A DNA stretch of 64,000 bases from the NCBI RefSeq assembly GCF_000204645.1, contig NC_015422.1, forward strand, positions 3,675,001 through 3,739,000, written 5' to 3'. This DNA is from Alicycliphilus denitrificans K601. Its GTDB lineage: Bacteria > Pseudomonadota > Gammaproteobacteria > Burkholderiales > Burkholderiaceae_C. The position numbers and the translations under genes were made by a program. This document shows, piece by piece, positions 29,656 to 39,257 of the stretch. The first letter of the stretch is position 1, and every line of letters begins with the position of its first letter. Under the pieces are notes generated by a model. The model was not told the DNA's origin, did not search any database, and saw only the letters and a program-made list of their open reading frames with translations.

Positions 29656-30786
29656 ATGAGGCGAGGCCGTCGAGCACAAGTTGTCAAGCTGTCAAAGAAG
29701 GAGCGCGAGGCGCTCGAAGCGTTGGTGCGCCAGAGCACGGCAGCCCAGCGCGACGTCGTGCGAGCCAAGATCGCGCTGATGGCCGACGAGGGTCTGACGA
29801 CGGCGGCGATCGCTGCGTCGCTGGGCCTGTCGCTGCCCAGCGTGTCGAAGTGGCGCAGCCGCGTGGCGAGCCAAGGCATGGCGGGGCTGCGTGAGGTCCA
29901 GCGTCCCGGGCGACCGCGGCGCATCGCTGACGCGCAGCGGCTGCAACTGCTGGCCCTGGCGTGCGAGCCGGCCGAAGGTCTTGGCCGGGCCACGCCGACG
30001 CTGAATGAGTTGTGCGAGCGCGCCGTGCAGCGCGGGGTCGTGCCGCACATCAGCCGCAGTCACCTGCAGCGCATCTTGCAAGCCGGCGATGTGCGCCCGC
30101 ACCGCGTGCGGCAGTGGCTGCACAGTCCTGACCCGCAGTTTCGCGAGAAGGTCAACGCCATCTGTGAGTTGTACCGCCAGCAGCCCTTGGGTTCGGTGGT
30201 GCTGAGCATCGACGAGAAGACCGGCATCCAGGCGATCGAGCGCAAGCATGCCGACCGCGCCCCGCAGCCTGGGCGCGCACGCCGCCGCGAATTCGAGTAC
30301 ATCCGGCATGGCACGCAGGCGCTGACGGCCGCGCTGGACGTGCATTCCGGCCGGGTGCTGGGCCGCTGCACCGACAGACGCACCCAGGACGATCTGGTGG
30401 CCTTCATGGAGGAGGTGGCATGCGCCTATCCCCAGGGCACCGTGCACGTCATCTGGGACAACCTGAACACGCACCGCGCGCAGGCGGTGTGGGCTGATTT
30501 CAACAGCCGGCACGGTGAGCGCTTCGTCTTTCACTTCACGCCGCTGCATGCCAGTTGGGTCAACCAGATCGAACTGCTGTTCGGCATCTACTCGCGCCGC
30601 GTCCTGCGCCACGCCAGCCATACCTCCACCCAGCATCTGCGCCAGCGCACCGAGGCCTTCATCGCACAGCGCAACGTCTCGCCCAAGCCGTTCAAGTGGA
30701 CGTTCGCCGGCTTCGAGCTGCAAACTGGCGAACCCAGGAGGTTCACCCGCCATGCCCACACCCCTCGCCCAAGCAAGCGCCGCTGA
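29656..30786 (+). CDS. IS630-family transposase
   Basis: 376 residues. N-terminal helix-turn-helix region (about 15-85: AIAASLGLSLPSVSKWRSR). DDE catalytic residues are visible: Asp186 in LSIDEKTG, Asp268 in IWDNLNTH, Glu306 in SWVNQIELLFG. All are intact, so the enzyme looks active. It catalyses cut-and-paste transposition into TA. The last 35 bases overlap the start of a second small gene in a different frame. Confidence 0.95.
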   Translation: MRRGRRAQVVKLSKKEREALEALVRQSTAAQRDVVRAKIALMADEGLTTAAIAASLGLSLPSVSKWRSRVASQGMAGLREVQRPGRPRRIADAQRLQLLALACEPAEGLGRATPTLNELCERAVQRGVVPHISRSHLQRILQAGDVRPHRVRQWLHSPDPQFREKVNAICELYRQQPLGSVVLSIDEKTGIQAIERKHADRAPQPGRARRREFEYIRHGTQALTAALDVHSGRVLGRCTDRRTQDDLVAFMEEVACAYPQGTVHVIWDNLNTHRAQAVWADFNSRHGERFVFHFTPLHASWVNQIELLFGIYSRRVLRHASHTSTQHLRQRTEAFIAQRNVSPKPFKWTFAGFELQTGEPRRFTRHAHTPRPSKRR

Positions 30787-31045
30787 GCTGCAGCGCCATC
30801 TCGCCGAATTCACCGGCCGCACCGCGGCCCATGTGCGTCCCTATGGCAAGCACCTGCTGATCCAGATGCACCGCGACGACGACGTCGATACCGTGGCACG
30901 CTTGAGCGAGGTCGCTCGCAACAAGTACACGGCAGCGTTTCGCAGCCACACCGGCCGCTGGGAGCCTTTGCCGGCCCCCGCTGCCGACCTGAAGCAGACC
31001 GCCGAGCTCGTCGCCACTCTCCTGGCGTCCTATCTTGAATCCTGA
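30752..31045 (+). CDS. Small IS-borne protein of unknown function
   Basis: 97 residues. Starts at 30752 after CAGGAGG (good ribosome site, 9 bases), overlapping the transposase end. Sequence PLAQASAAELQRHLAEFTGR, then HVRPYGKHLLIQMHRDDDVD and a TAELVATLLASYLES end; mixed alpha/beta, no membrane helix, no known motif. A clean ribosome site and an intact frame up to the right end of the IS suggest it is a real accessory gene. Role unknown; it may modulate transposition. Confidence 0.65.
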   Translation: MPTPLAQASAAELQRHLAEFTGRTAAHVRPYGKHLLIQMHRDDDVDTVARLSEVARNKYTAAFRSHTGRWEPLPAPAADLKQTAELVATLLASYLES

Positions 31046-31066
31046 AATACATAAATGTATTTCAGG
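31041..31066. repeat. Perfect palindrome inside the right end of the IS
   Basis: CCTGAAATACAT (31041-31052) and ATGTATTTCAGG (31055-31066) are perfect 12 bp arms with a 2-base centre, inside the right terminal repeat. It contains the stop codon of the small IS gene. As RNA it would form a strong hairpin that could stop read-through or hide transposase start signals from outside transcripts. Confidence 0.85.
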
Positions 31067-33137
31067 GATGTTGTACTAGGTGGCTCAGCACGGCGTCGCC
31101 CACGTCGCGGCCGGCCACGTCGTTGACCACCGTGAAATGGTCCAGGTCCAGGAACAGCAGCACGCCGCCGCCATCGTCGGGCTGCTGCTGCGGCCCGCGC
31201 TGCGCGCGCTCGGCCAGCAGCACCTGCAGGCGCCGCTTGAACTCGGTGCGGTCGAGTAGCTGGGTCAGCGGGTCGTGCGTGCGCTCCCAGGCCTGCTGCA
31301 GCCGCGCCTCGCGCTCGGCGGTGCAGTCTTCCAGCGTCCACACCTGTCCACGCGCGGGATCGCCGGGCTGCACCGGCTGGCCCTGCGCGCGCACCCACAG
31401 CGTGCCGCCGTCCTGGCGCAGCAAGGGCAGCTCGCCATCGAAAACGCCATGCGCGGCGAACTCCGCATGCACCCGCTGCGCCACATCCACCCCACCCTCC
31501 TGCGGGGCCAGCAGCGCGAGCAGGCTGTGCCCCTGCAGCTGCGCCGGCGTGTAGCCCAGCAGGCGGCAAGCCTGCAGACTCACGACCTCCACATGCTCGG
31601 CGCGCGTGAGCGCAATGCCCAGCGGCACATGATCGAGCACCGCCTGCAATTGGCGCTCCACCACCTGCGCGCCGCGCCAGCCCAGGCGCCTGCTCTCCAG
31701 CAGCCGGGCGCATACGCGCACCACGTCGTCCACCTCGCCCGACGAGCGCGGCCAGGGCCCGTCTGCGCCGGCCTCTCCCGCGCCTTCTTCCTCCCTGTCT
31801 TCGGCCTCCAGCACCGCCCTGGCGCGCTGGCGCAGCAGGGCCAGCGGCCGCGCCAACCAGACCATGGCCAGCACGGCCAGCACGCAGACCGCCCCAGTGG
31901 CCTCGGCCGCCAGCCACCAGGCGCGGCGCTGCGCGCCGTGCAGCGGCTCCAGCATAGCCTGCGCATCGCTCACGCGAGCCACCAGCCACTGGGGCATGGG
32001 CACGCTGGCCAGGCTCACCACATGGGTCCCCTGCAGCTGCGTCGTGGCGCCCGCGGCCAGCGGCTGGTCGGCACTGCGCCATTGCGCGTAGACCTCGCCC
32101 AGGCCGGGCTCGTCGCTCACCTTGCCCAGCACGCGCTCCAGGGTGGGGTGCGAGAGGATCACCCCATCGCGCGTGAACACGATGAGCCGCGACTCGCTGC
32201 GCTCGGGCAGCGCCAGCGAGTGCGGCAGCAGCCCCTGGGACTGCAGCCGCAGCACGCCGGCCACGGCGCCCATCACACGCCCCTCGGCGCGCAGCAGCGG
32301 CATGGTGAACATCACGCGGGCGTCGGCCGCGGTGCTGCCTATCAGGCCCGAGACCAGGGGCTTGCCGTTGAGCAGCGTGCGCACCAGGTAGTCGCGCTCG
32401 GCCGGGTCGAGGTCGGAGGCCTTGGCGAGCTTGCCGTAGCGCAGGTTGACCCTCAGGTCGCCATCCTTGCGCGCCACCTGCATGGCATCGAAGAAGCGCA
32501 CGGCCGGCAGGCCCTGCTGCAGCAGCCATTCCAGCGAGGCGGGCGAGTCCAGCATCTCGGGCGTGATGCTGTCGGCCACCGTGGAGAGCACCTTCTGACT
32601 TTGCTCGATCTTGCTGGCCAGCAGGCGCGCCACCAGCTCCACCTCGTCGTTCTGCTGGCTCACCAGGCGGTCCATGGAATCCTGGGCGATGGCGTGCGAC
32701 ACCCACCAGGCGGCCAGGGCGCCGGACAGCACGATGGCCGCCGCCGCCACCAGCAGCAGCTTGCGCACCAGCGGCCCGGGAAACCACGGCGGCGAACCCG
32801 CATCCTCGGACTCCTGCTCCCACAGTGCGGGGGCGTGCTCGGGCCGGGTCATGGGCGCTCCGCGGTCGAAGCACCCTTGGCGAAGAAATCGGGTATGGCG
32901 CGTGGCATCGCTACTGGTTCTTGGAGGTCCGGCGCAGCACCGGAATCCAGACCAATATAAGCAGCACCCTCATGCCCCAGCCTGGGTGGAACCCTGGAAA
33001 CCGTGCAGGAAAAACCCTGAAGCGTGTCCTGGAAACGACGAGATCGAAACAGGCGGATGCAGATTCGCCCGTTTTGTTGAGAACAGGCAAATCTGTTTAC
33101 GAATTGCGCGCAAAAGGCGGCAATTGAGGAAAGCTAT

Positions 33138-33761
33138 CTAAAATCCAGCCACCATTTGCAACGCACGCGGCTGCGGCAGGCTCAGCACGTTGCCCGTGCC
33201 GGCGATGAGGCCATGCTCGCGCAGGTGACGCAGCACGCGCGACAGCGTCTCGGGCGCGATGCCGAGCTGGGCGGCGATGAGGCGCTTGCGCTGATGCAGG
33301 GTCACGCGCAGCCCGCCGTCCTCGCTGTTGTGCGCATGGCGCAGCAGCCATTGGGCGCAGCGCGCCTCGGCGTCCTGGGCCAGGCGGCTCACGGCCAGCT
33401 CGGTCTGCTGGCAGTAGCCGATGGCCATGTCGCGCACCAGCACCTGGGCCGCCTGCGGCAGGGCGTCGAAGCTGCGCTTGAACTCCTCCACCGGCATGCG
33501 GCGCAGCTGCACGCGCGTGTCGGCCACCATGTCCACGGCGCAGGGCTGATCCAGCAGGGCCGTGGCGGCATCGAGCCAGAACGGCCCCTCGACCACGCCC
33601 AGCTGGTGGCGCATCACGCCGTCCTCGCGCACGCCCAGAAGCACGCGGCCGCTGTCCAAGTACAGCACGGATGCCGGCTGCTGGTGGCGTTCACGCAGCA
33701 CCTCGCCCGCGGTGGCTACCTCGATCTGTACGGACTGGTCGGAGGAAGGAGTCGGGAACAT
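33138..33761 (-). CDS. Crp/Fnr-family transcriptional regulator
   Basis: 207 residues. N-terminal cyclic-nucleotide-binding-like barrel (about 10-120) and C-terminal winged helix (about 140-205) with recognition helix APETLSRVLRHL. The Glu-x-x-Ser-Arg pattern is that of FNR, which reads TTGAT half-sites. The N-terminal iron-sulfur cysteines of FNR are absent (only three scattered Cys), so it is not an oxygen sensor of the FNR type; a Dnr-like or other signal is possible. A matching TTGA(N6)TCAA site lies 35 bases upstream of its start, suggesting autoregulation and control of the divergent porin. The 285-base gap on its downstream side (32853-33137) shows no gene or strong signal. Confidence 0.9.
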   Translation of the reverse strand: MFPTPSSDQSVQIEVATAGEVLRERHQQPASVLYLDSGRVLLGVREDGVMRHQLGVVEGPFWLDAATALLDQPCAVDMVADTRVQLRRMPVEEFKRSFDALPQAAQVLVRDMAIGYCQQTELAVSRLAQDAEARCAQWLLRHAHNSEDGGLRVTLHQRKRLIAAQLGIAPETLSRVLRHLREHGLIAGTGNVLSLPQPRALQMVAGF

Positions 33762-33795
33762 GGCACAACTGTGCCGTGCACACACAGCCCGCGCT

Positions 33796-33809
33796 TTGAG
33801 GGAAATCAA
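33796..33809. promoter_or_regulatory. FNR-type operator
   Basis: TTGAGGGAAATCAA: two FNR/CRP-type half-sites (TTGAG and ATCAA) separated by 4 bases, one mismatch from the TTGAT-N4-ATCAA consensus. It lies between the regulator gene (33138-33761) and the porin gene, 35 bases from the regulator start. The regulator carries the matching recognition residues. Confidence 0.65.
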
Positions 33810-34008
33810 ATCCGCACCACTACCCCGCTACCCCATTTGTAGTGGTTTGTGCAACAGCCGGGGCCTGGATGATGCAAAAAAATCCGGCAAAACCCTGTAT
33901 CGCCTATGCGCCCGGCGCAAATTTCCGGATGATGGCGGTGTGTGCAAATATTGCATACAAACTGCACGCCCCATGCCGGTTTTCGTCGGCGACACCAAAG
34001 GATTACAC

Positions 34009-35031
34009 ATGCCCAAGAAACTCATTGCCCTGGCCGCGGCAGCGCTGTGCTGCACCGGCGCCTACGCCCAAAGCTCCGTCCAGGTCACCGGCCTGGCCGA
34101 CGTGTACGCCGGTTCCATGAAGATGGCCGGCGATGCCAGCCGCAAATCCGTCGTCAACAGCGGCGGCATGACCACCTCGTGGTTCGGCTTCAAGGGCACG
34201 GAAGACCTGGGCGGCGGGCTGAAGGCCAACTTCCAGCTCACCTCGTTCATCCAGGTGGACAACGGCACGCAGGGCCGCTTCGGTGGCGACACCTTCTTCT
34301 CGCGCGACGCCAACGTGAGCCTGTCGGGCAGCTTCGGCTCCGTGCTGCTGGGCCGCTGGATGGCGCCCAACTTCCTGCCCTCGGTGGTCGGCAACCCCAT
34401 GGGCGACTCGTTCGCCTTCTCGCCGCTGATCCTGCACATGGACGTGCCGCTGTTCAACGCCTCGGGCTGGAAGGCCACGGTGCCCTCCGACACGGGCTGG
34501 AGCAACCAGATCGCCTACAGCACGCCCGACATCGGCGGCTTCAAGGCCAACCTGCAGTACCAGTTCGGCGAGCAGGCGGGCGACAACGGCAAGAAGAACG
34601 TCGGCGCCAACTTCTTCTACTTCGGCGGCCCGCTGACGCTGACCGGCTTCTACGAGCGCGCCCAGATCAGCAACCCCGGCCAGGGCACCTACCTGGGCAC
34701 CACCAAGAAGGACTGGATGCTGGCCGCGGCCTACGACTTCAAGGTGGTCAAGCCCTACCTGAGCTATGGCCAGGCCAAGGCCGACAACAACCCCGACAAG
34801 GCCAAGACCCTGCAGGTGGGCGCATCGGCCCCCCTGGCCGGCGGCAGCCTGCTGGCGTCCTGGGCCAAGACCGACCTGTCGTTCTCCGACCTCGACCGCA
34901 AGACCTTCACGCTGGGCTACGACTACTACCTGTCCAAGCGCACGGACGTGTATGCCATGTACATGAACGACAAGATCACGAACCAGTCCACGGGCAACAG
35001 CTTCGGCGTGGGCATACGCCACCGCTTCTGA
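34009..35031 (+). CDS. Outer-membrane porin (Gram-negative, general)
   Basis: 340 residues with a 20-residue signal peptide ending in AYAQ. Porin_4 type 16-strand barrel: SSVQVTGLADVYAG at the mature start, SWFGFKGTEDLGGGLKANFQ, FFSRDANVSLSGSFGSVLLG and the C-terminal VGIRHRF ending in the Phe needed for outer-membrane assembly. Forms water-filled pores. Divergent from the FNR-type regulator gene; upstream lies a TGCAAATATTGCA palindrome (33943-33955). A strong terminator follows. Confidence 0.95.
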   Translation: MPKKLIALAAAALCCTGAYAQSSVQVTGLADVYAGSMKMAGDASRKSVVNSGGMTTSWFGFKGTEDLGGGLKANFQLTSFIQVDNGTQGRFGGDTFFSRDANVSLSGSFGSVLLGRWMAPNFLPSVVGNPMGDSFAFSPLILHMDVPLFNASGWKATVPSDTGWSNQIAYSTPDIGGFKANLQYQFGEQAGDNGKKNVGANFFYFGGPLTLTGFYERAQISNPGQGTYLGTTKKDWMLAAAYDFKVVKPYLSYGQAKADNNPDKAKTLQVGASAPLAGGSLLASWAKTDLSFSDLDRKTFTLGYDYYLSKRTDVYAMYMNDKITNQSTGNSFGVGIRHRF

Positions 35032-35053
35032 GCATCTTTCGCTCCTCTCGTGC

Positions 35054-35089
35054 AGGGCACGCGGCCGGGCGCCGCGTGCCCTTTGTTTT
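35054..35089 (+). terminator. Rho-independent terminator of the porin gene
   Basis: AGGGCACGCGG (35054-35064) pairs with CCGCGTGCCCT (35072-35082), an 11 bp stem with a 7-base loop, followed by TTGTTTT. It lies 22 bases after the porin stop. Confidence 0.9.
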
Positions 35090-35140
35090 GCCTGCCGTAT
35101 GCTGCACCATCCCATCGACCGAGAGAAAAGGAGCCCCGCC

Positions 35141-35578
35141 GTGCCCATGTTCGTCGACACCTCGCCGCCCGGCCAGTGCATCTTCTGCCGCCTGGTGGCC
35201 GGCGAGATTCCCAGCGCCAAGGTGTACGAGGACGCGCTCACCATCGCCTTCATGGACATAGGCCAGGTCACGCCCGGCCATGTGCTCGTGGCCACGCGGC
35301 GCCATGCGGCCACGCTGCTGGACGCGACGCCCGAGGAAGCCGCCGCCGTGATGCAGACCGCGCACCGCGTGGCGCTGGCCGTGCAGGCCGTCTTCGACCC
35401 GCCCGGACTCACGCTGCTGCAGGCCAACGGCACGCTGGGCGGCCAAACCGTGGCGCACTTTCACATGCACGTGGTGCCGCGCCACGAGGCCGACGGCATC
35501 GCCCTCACCTGGCCGCGCAAGGAGCCGCCGGCGGCCGTGCTCGCAGGCTACGCCGAGCGCCTGCGCGCGGCGCTTTAG
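35141..35578 (+). CDS. HIT-family protein (histidine triad hydrolase)
   Basis: 145 residues. CIFCRLVAGEIPSAKVYED at the start and the catalytic triad QTVAHFHMHVVPRH (HFHMH at 106-110) identify an HINT/HIT-type nucleotide phosphoramidase or dinucleotide hydrolase, cytosolic. The start is taken as GTG at 35141, 8 bases after AAAAGGAG; ATG at 35147 is the alternative. Its TAG overlaps the TAA of the convergent dehydrogenase gene by 4 bases, with no room for a terminator. Confidence 0.9.
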   Translation: MPMFVDTSPPGQCIFCRLVAGEIPSAKVYEDALTIAFMDIGQVTPGHVLVATRRHAATLLDATPEEAAAVMQTAHRVALAVQAVFDPPGLTLLQANGTLGGQTVAHFHMHVVPRHEADGIALTWPRKEPPAAVLAGYAERLRAAL

Positions 35579-36522
35579 ATCGGAGACACCACGCCGCGGC
35601 CCGCGAAGTAGCCCTCGGCGTTCGCCAGGAAGCGGTTCACGCTGGCCTGCACGGCCTCGGGCGACCAGCCGGCCACGTGCGGGGTGAGCAGCACGTTGTC
35701 CAGGTGGATCAGCTCCTGCGGTGGCGCGGGCTCGCTCTCGTACACATCCAGCCCCGCGCCGGCGATGCGCCGCTCGCGCAGCGCGGCGGCCAGGGCCTGC
35801 GTGTCCACCACGCTGCCGCGCGCGATGTTCACCAGGTAGCCCTGCGGGCCCAGGGCCTGCAGCACCGCGGCATCCACGCGGTGGTGCGTGGCCGGGCCGC
35901 CGGGCGTGGCGCACACCAGCACGTCGCACCAGGCGGCCAGGTCGTGCAGGCTGCCGAAGTAGCGATGCGGCACGTCGGCGCGCGGGCTGCGGTTGTGGTA
36001 GCCGATCTCCATGTCGAAGCCCGCCGCGCGGCGCGCGATCTTGCGGCCTATGGTGCCCAGCCCGAAGATGCCCAGCCGCTTGCCCGACACATTGGGCGGC
36101 AGGCCGATGGCGTCGCGCCACACGCCCGCGCGGCACTGCCGGTCCAGCGCACGCATACCGCGCACGATGGCGATGAGCAGGCCGAAGGCATGGTCGGCCA
36201 CGCAGTCGTCGTTGGTGCCGGCGCCGTTGGCCAGCGCGATGCCGCGCGCGCGGGCCGCGTCCAGCGCCAGGTTCTCGTAGCCCGCGCCCAGGACGCACAC
36301 CAGCTCCAGCGCCGGCATGGCGCCGATCTCCTGCGCCGTGAGGCCGACGGAGCCGATGGTCAGCACGGCACGAAAGCGCGCGCCCTGTCCGGCGATGGCC
36401 TGGGCGCGCTGCGCGGGCGTAGGGGCATGGCAGACGTCGAAGCGCTGGCCGATCTGGTCCAGGTGCCGCTGCGACATGCCGTTGAGGACGAGAAGGGGAA
36501 TGGGGACGACTGTAGAGATCAT
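35575..36522 (-). CDS. D-2-hydroxyacid dehydrogenase family protein
   Basis: 315 residues. NAD(P)-binding GIFGLGTIGRKIARRA at ~151-166; catalytic Arg235 (NIARGSVVD), Glu264 (VYESEP) and His282 (LTPHVAG). Reduces 2-oxoacids such as hydroxypyruvate or glyoxylate to the D-hydroxy acid. CVLGAGYENLALDAARARGI is of the glyoxylate/hydroxypyruvate reductase type. ATG at 36522 fits the family; longer frames do not. A dispersed repeat lies just upstream, in its promoter region. Confidence 0.92.
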   Translation of the reverse strand: MISTVVPIPLLVLNGMSQRHLDQIGQRFDVCHAPTPAQRAQAIAGQGARFRAVLTIGSVGLTAQEIGAMPALELVCVLGAGYENLALDAARARGIALANGAGTNDDCVADHAFGLLIAIVRGMRALDRQCRAGVWRDAIGLPPNVSGKRLGIFGLGTIGRKIARRAAGFDMEIGYHNRSPRADVPHRYFGSLHDLAAWCDVLVCATPGGPATHHRVDAAVLQALGPQGYLVNIARGSVVDTQALAAALRERRIAGAGLDVYESEPAPPQELIHLDNVLLTPHVAGWSPEAVQASVNRFLANAEGYFAGRGVVSPI

Positions 36523-36545
36523 GGCGTACGGAGATGGCAGACGAA

Positions 36546-36602
36546 AACTATGTTTTTCATAGCTGCTTCCGCTTGTCTGTAGGGCGATGCAGGCTATTTT
36601 CA
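36546..36602 (-). repeat. Interspersed repeat, copy 5
   Basis: On the minus strand: ATGAAAATAGCCTGC...ACAGACAAGCGGAAGCAGCT followed by ATG...ATAG. It fills the divergent gap between the dehydrogenase and the Bcr/CflA-like gene and may carry or alter their promoters. Confidence 0.75.
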
Positions 36603-36703
36603 TACAAATTCGGCATTCCTGCACCGCATGGCCCGGCAGGCCCTGGCGCGGGGATGGGAGCCCGGCGCCGCACGCCGCCGACTCTGCTACCCTCGCGCGC
36701 ATC

Positions 36704-37630
36704 ATGTCCGTCCCGTCCGCCGCCATCGGCACGCAGGAGGCGCCCGCCGTGCCCGTGTCCCCCGGCCTCGCCATCGTGGTGCTGGCCCTGCTGCTGAGCA
36801 TCCAGCCCGTCGCCACCGACCTGTACCTGCCCGCCCTGCCCGCGCTCACGCGCAGCCTGGGCGCGCCCGTGGCCGTGGGGCAGCTCACGCTGTCGGCGCT
36901 GCTGCTGGCCATCGGCTGCTCGCAGCTGGCCTGGGGGCCGCTGTCGGACCGCTTCGGCCGCAGGCCCGTGCTGCTCGCGGGGCTGGCGGTATATACGCTG
37001 GCCTCGGTGGGTGCGGCGCTGGCGCCCACCATGGCACTGCTCGTGGCCTGGCGCACGGCCCAGGGCCTGGCCATGGGCGCTGCGGTGATGTGCGCGCGCG
37101 CCATCGTGCGCGACCTGTACACGCCGCTGGCGGGCGCGCGCGCCATGTCCAAGGCGCTCACCGGCCTTGGCATCGTGGCCTGCCTGTGCGCGCCGCTGGG
37201 CGGGCTGCTGACCGAATGGCTGGGCTGGCGCGCGGCGCTGCTGGTGCTCACCGCCTACGCCGTGGCCATGCTGGCCCTGGTGGCGCTGCGCCCGGGCACG
37301 CTCGCGCGCACCTGGGCGCTGGTGCTGCGCTCGCCCACGTTCTGGGCGTTCTCGCTGCTCACCACGGCCACCTATGGCGGGCTGTTCACCTTCCTGGCGG
37401 CCTCGTCCTTCGTGTACATCGGCGTGCTGGGCACCACGCGCACGCAATACGGGCTGGTGCTGCTGTCCACGGCCGTGGCCTACCTGCTGGGCACGCTGCT
37501 GTGCCGGCGGCTGCTCGGCACCGTCTGGCCGCTGGTGCAGGGCGTGGCGCTGTGGTCGGTGCTGCTGGCGGCCATTGCCTGGACGCTGGTGCAGCGCCAC
37601 GCCGAACCGGAGCCCGCCCATGCCCGCTGA
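36704..37630 (+). CDS. Bcr/CflA-type MFS transporter, internally shortened
   Basis: 308 residues against ~400 for the family. TM1-TM9 look normal: [33 protein letters not shown] (motif A), [27 protein letters not shown]. After LLCRRLLG the sequence moves straight to [20 protein letters not shown] and AWTLVQRH, which resembles the last helix of the family. About 90 residues (TM10-11) thus seem lost by an in-frame deletion. A drug or metabolite efflux role is expected for the parent; the shortened form may be inactive. Start at 36704; the end overlaps miaA by 11 bases. Confidence 0.8.
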   Translation: MSVPSAAIGTQEAPAVPVSPGLAIVVLALLLSIQPVATDLYLPALPALTRSLGAPVAVGQLTLSALLLAIGCSQLAWGPLSDRFGRRPVLLAGLAVYTLASVGAALAPTMALLVAWRTAQGLAMGAAVMCARAIVRDLYTPLAGARAMSKALTGLGIVACLCAPLGGLLTEWLGWRAALLVLTAYAVAMLALVALRPGTLARTWALVLRSPTFWAFSLLTTATYGGLFTFLAASSFVYIGVLGTTRTQYGLVLLSTAVAYLLGTLLCRRLLGTVWPLVQGVALWSVLLAAIAWTLVQRHAEPEPAHAR

Positions 37631-38582
37631 ACGCATTCCCGCCGTCGCGCTGGCCGGCCCCACGGCCTCGGGCAAGACGGCCGCCGCCTTCGCCATTGCC
37701 GATGCGCTGGCGCCGCAGCTGCCGGTGGAGATCGTCAGCGTGGACTCGGCCCTGGTGTACCGCGGCATGGACATAGGCACGGCCAAGCCCACGCGCGAGG
37801 AGCTGGCCCACGTGCCGCACCACCTCATCGACATCCGCGACCCGCTTCAGCCCTACAGCGCCGCCGAGTTCGTGCAGGACGCCACGCGGCTCATCGCCGA
37901 GATCCGCGCGCGCGGCGCGCTGCCGCTGCTCGTGGGCGGCACCATGCTGTACTTCAAGGCGCTGCTGGACGGCATGGACGACATGCCCCCCGCCGACGCC
38001 GCCGTGCGCGCGCGCCTGGACGCGCAGGCCGCCGCCATCGGCTGGCCCGCCATGCACGCCGAGCTGGCGCGCGTGGACCCTGCCACCGCCGCGCGCCTGG
38101 CGCCCGGCGACAGCCAGCGCATACAGCGCGCGCTGGAGGTGTGGCACATCTCGGGCCGGCCGCTGTCGAGCTTCCACACTACCAAAACAGGAGCTGCCAG
38201 CGCCCGCCCCATGGGCGCTGCAAGCCTTTTTTCCTTGGAACCGCAGGACCGCGCCTGGCTGCACGAGCGCATCGCCCTGCGCTTCCACGCCATGCTGGCC
38301 GCGGGCTTCCTCGACGAAGTGATGCGCCTGCGCGCGCGCGGCGACCTGCACGCCGACCTGCCCAGCATGCGCTGCGTGGGCTACCGCCAGGCGTGGGAAT
38401 CGCTCGACGGACTGCACCCGCTGGCCAGCCTGCCCGAGCGCGGCATCGCCGCCACGCGCCAGCTCGCCAAGCGGCAGATCACCTGGCTGCGCAGCATGCC
38501 GCAGCGCCACGCCATCGCCTGCGACGCGCCCGACGCCACCGCCCGGCTGCTGCAGGCCGTGCGCCGCCACCTGGGCGCCTGA
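37620..38582 (+). CDS. miaA: tRNA dimethylallyltransferase
   Basis: 320 residues. Adds the isopentenyl group to A37 of tRNAs reading UNN codons. P-loop [10 protein letters not shown] (13-20), [55 protein letters not shown] and the C-terminal [21 protein letters not shown]. Residues ~187-206 ([20 protein letters not shown]) are encoded by an interspersed repeat that sits in the variable linker before [13 protein letters not shown], with the frame kept. The ATG at 37620 lies within the end of the MFS gene. Essential regions are intact, so it should be active. Confidence 0.95.
   Translation: MPAERIPAVALAGPTASGKTAAAFAIADALAPQLPVEIVSVDSALVYRGMDIGTAKPTREELAHVPHHLIDIRDPLQPYSAAEFVQDATRLIAEIRARGALPLLVGGTMLYFKALLDGMDDMPPADAAVRARLDAQAAAIGWPAMHAELARVDPATAARLAPGDSQRIQRALEVWHISGRPLSSFHTTKTGAASARPMGAASLFSLEPQDRAWLHERIALRFHAMLAAGFLDEVMRLRARGDLHADLPSMRCVGYRQAWESLDGLHPLASLPERGIAATRQLAKRQITWLRSMPQRHAIACDAPDATARLLQAVRRHLGA
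38176..38238 (+). repeat. Interspersed repeat inside miaA, copy 6
   Basis: ACCAAAACAGGAGCTGCCAG, CGCCCGCCCCATGGGCGCTG and CAAGCCTTTTTTCC form a variant of the family in the opposite orientation, translated as part of MiaA. It contains the inverted pair CAGCGCCC / GGGCGCTG. Confidence 0.65.
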
Positions 38583-38587
38583 ATCCG

Positions 38588-39250
<663 letters not shown>

Positions 39251-39257
39251 CCCCGGC

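Larger units (their letters stand above)
29597..31076 (+). mobile_element. IS630-family insertion sequence, 1,480 bp
   Basis: Bounded by TA dinucleotides (29595-29596 and 31077-31078), the expected IS630/mariner target duplication. Terminal inverted repeats begin GTACAACATCCC on both ends (12 identical bases), continuing imperfectly. Carries a DDE transposase gene and a small overlapping second gene. The interrupted host gene can be rebuilt exactly, so the boundaries are certain to the base. No second copy is in the window. Confidence 0.95.
29274..32852 (-). pseudogene. Diguanylate cyclase (sensor-PAS-GGDEF) split by an IS element
   Basis: Two pieces, 31077-32852 and 29274-29596, join in frame to a 698-residue protein when the IS (29597-31076) and one copy of the TA target are removed; the junction then reads VLSHLARLLESEV, normal GGDEF-domain sequence. 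Before disruption: membrane helix at ~29-51, extracytoplasmic sensor of the Cache type, second helix at ~311-337, PAS domain ~400-520, GGDEF domain from ~530 with ARLGGDEFAVLLPG. Such enzymes make cyclic di-GMP. The present 5' piece ends after a few IS-encoded codons (HLVQHP) and lacks the GGDEF loop, so no synthesis is expected; the sensor part might still be made. Everything else is intact, implying a recent insertion. Confidence 0.93.

Noticed and set aside
32849..32908. A 19-codon frame on the minus strand ending in ATGA overlap with the cyclase start
   Set aside because: It could be a leader peptide, but it is too short, has no clear ribosome site, and upstream codons look random. Not enough to call a gene.
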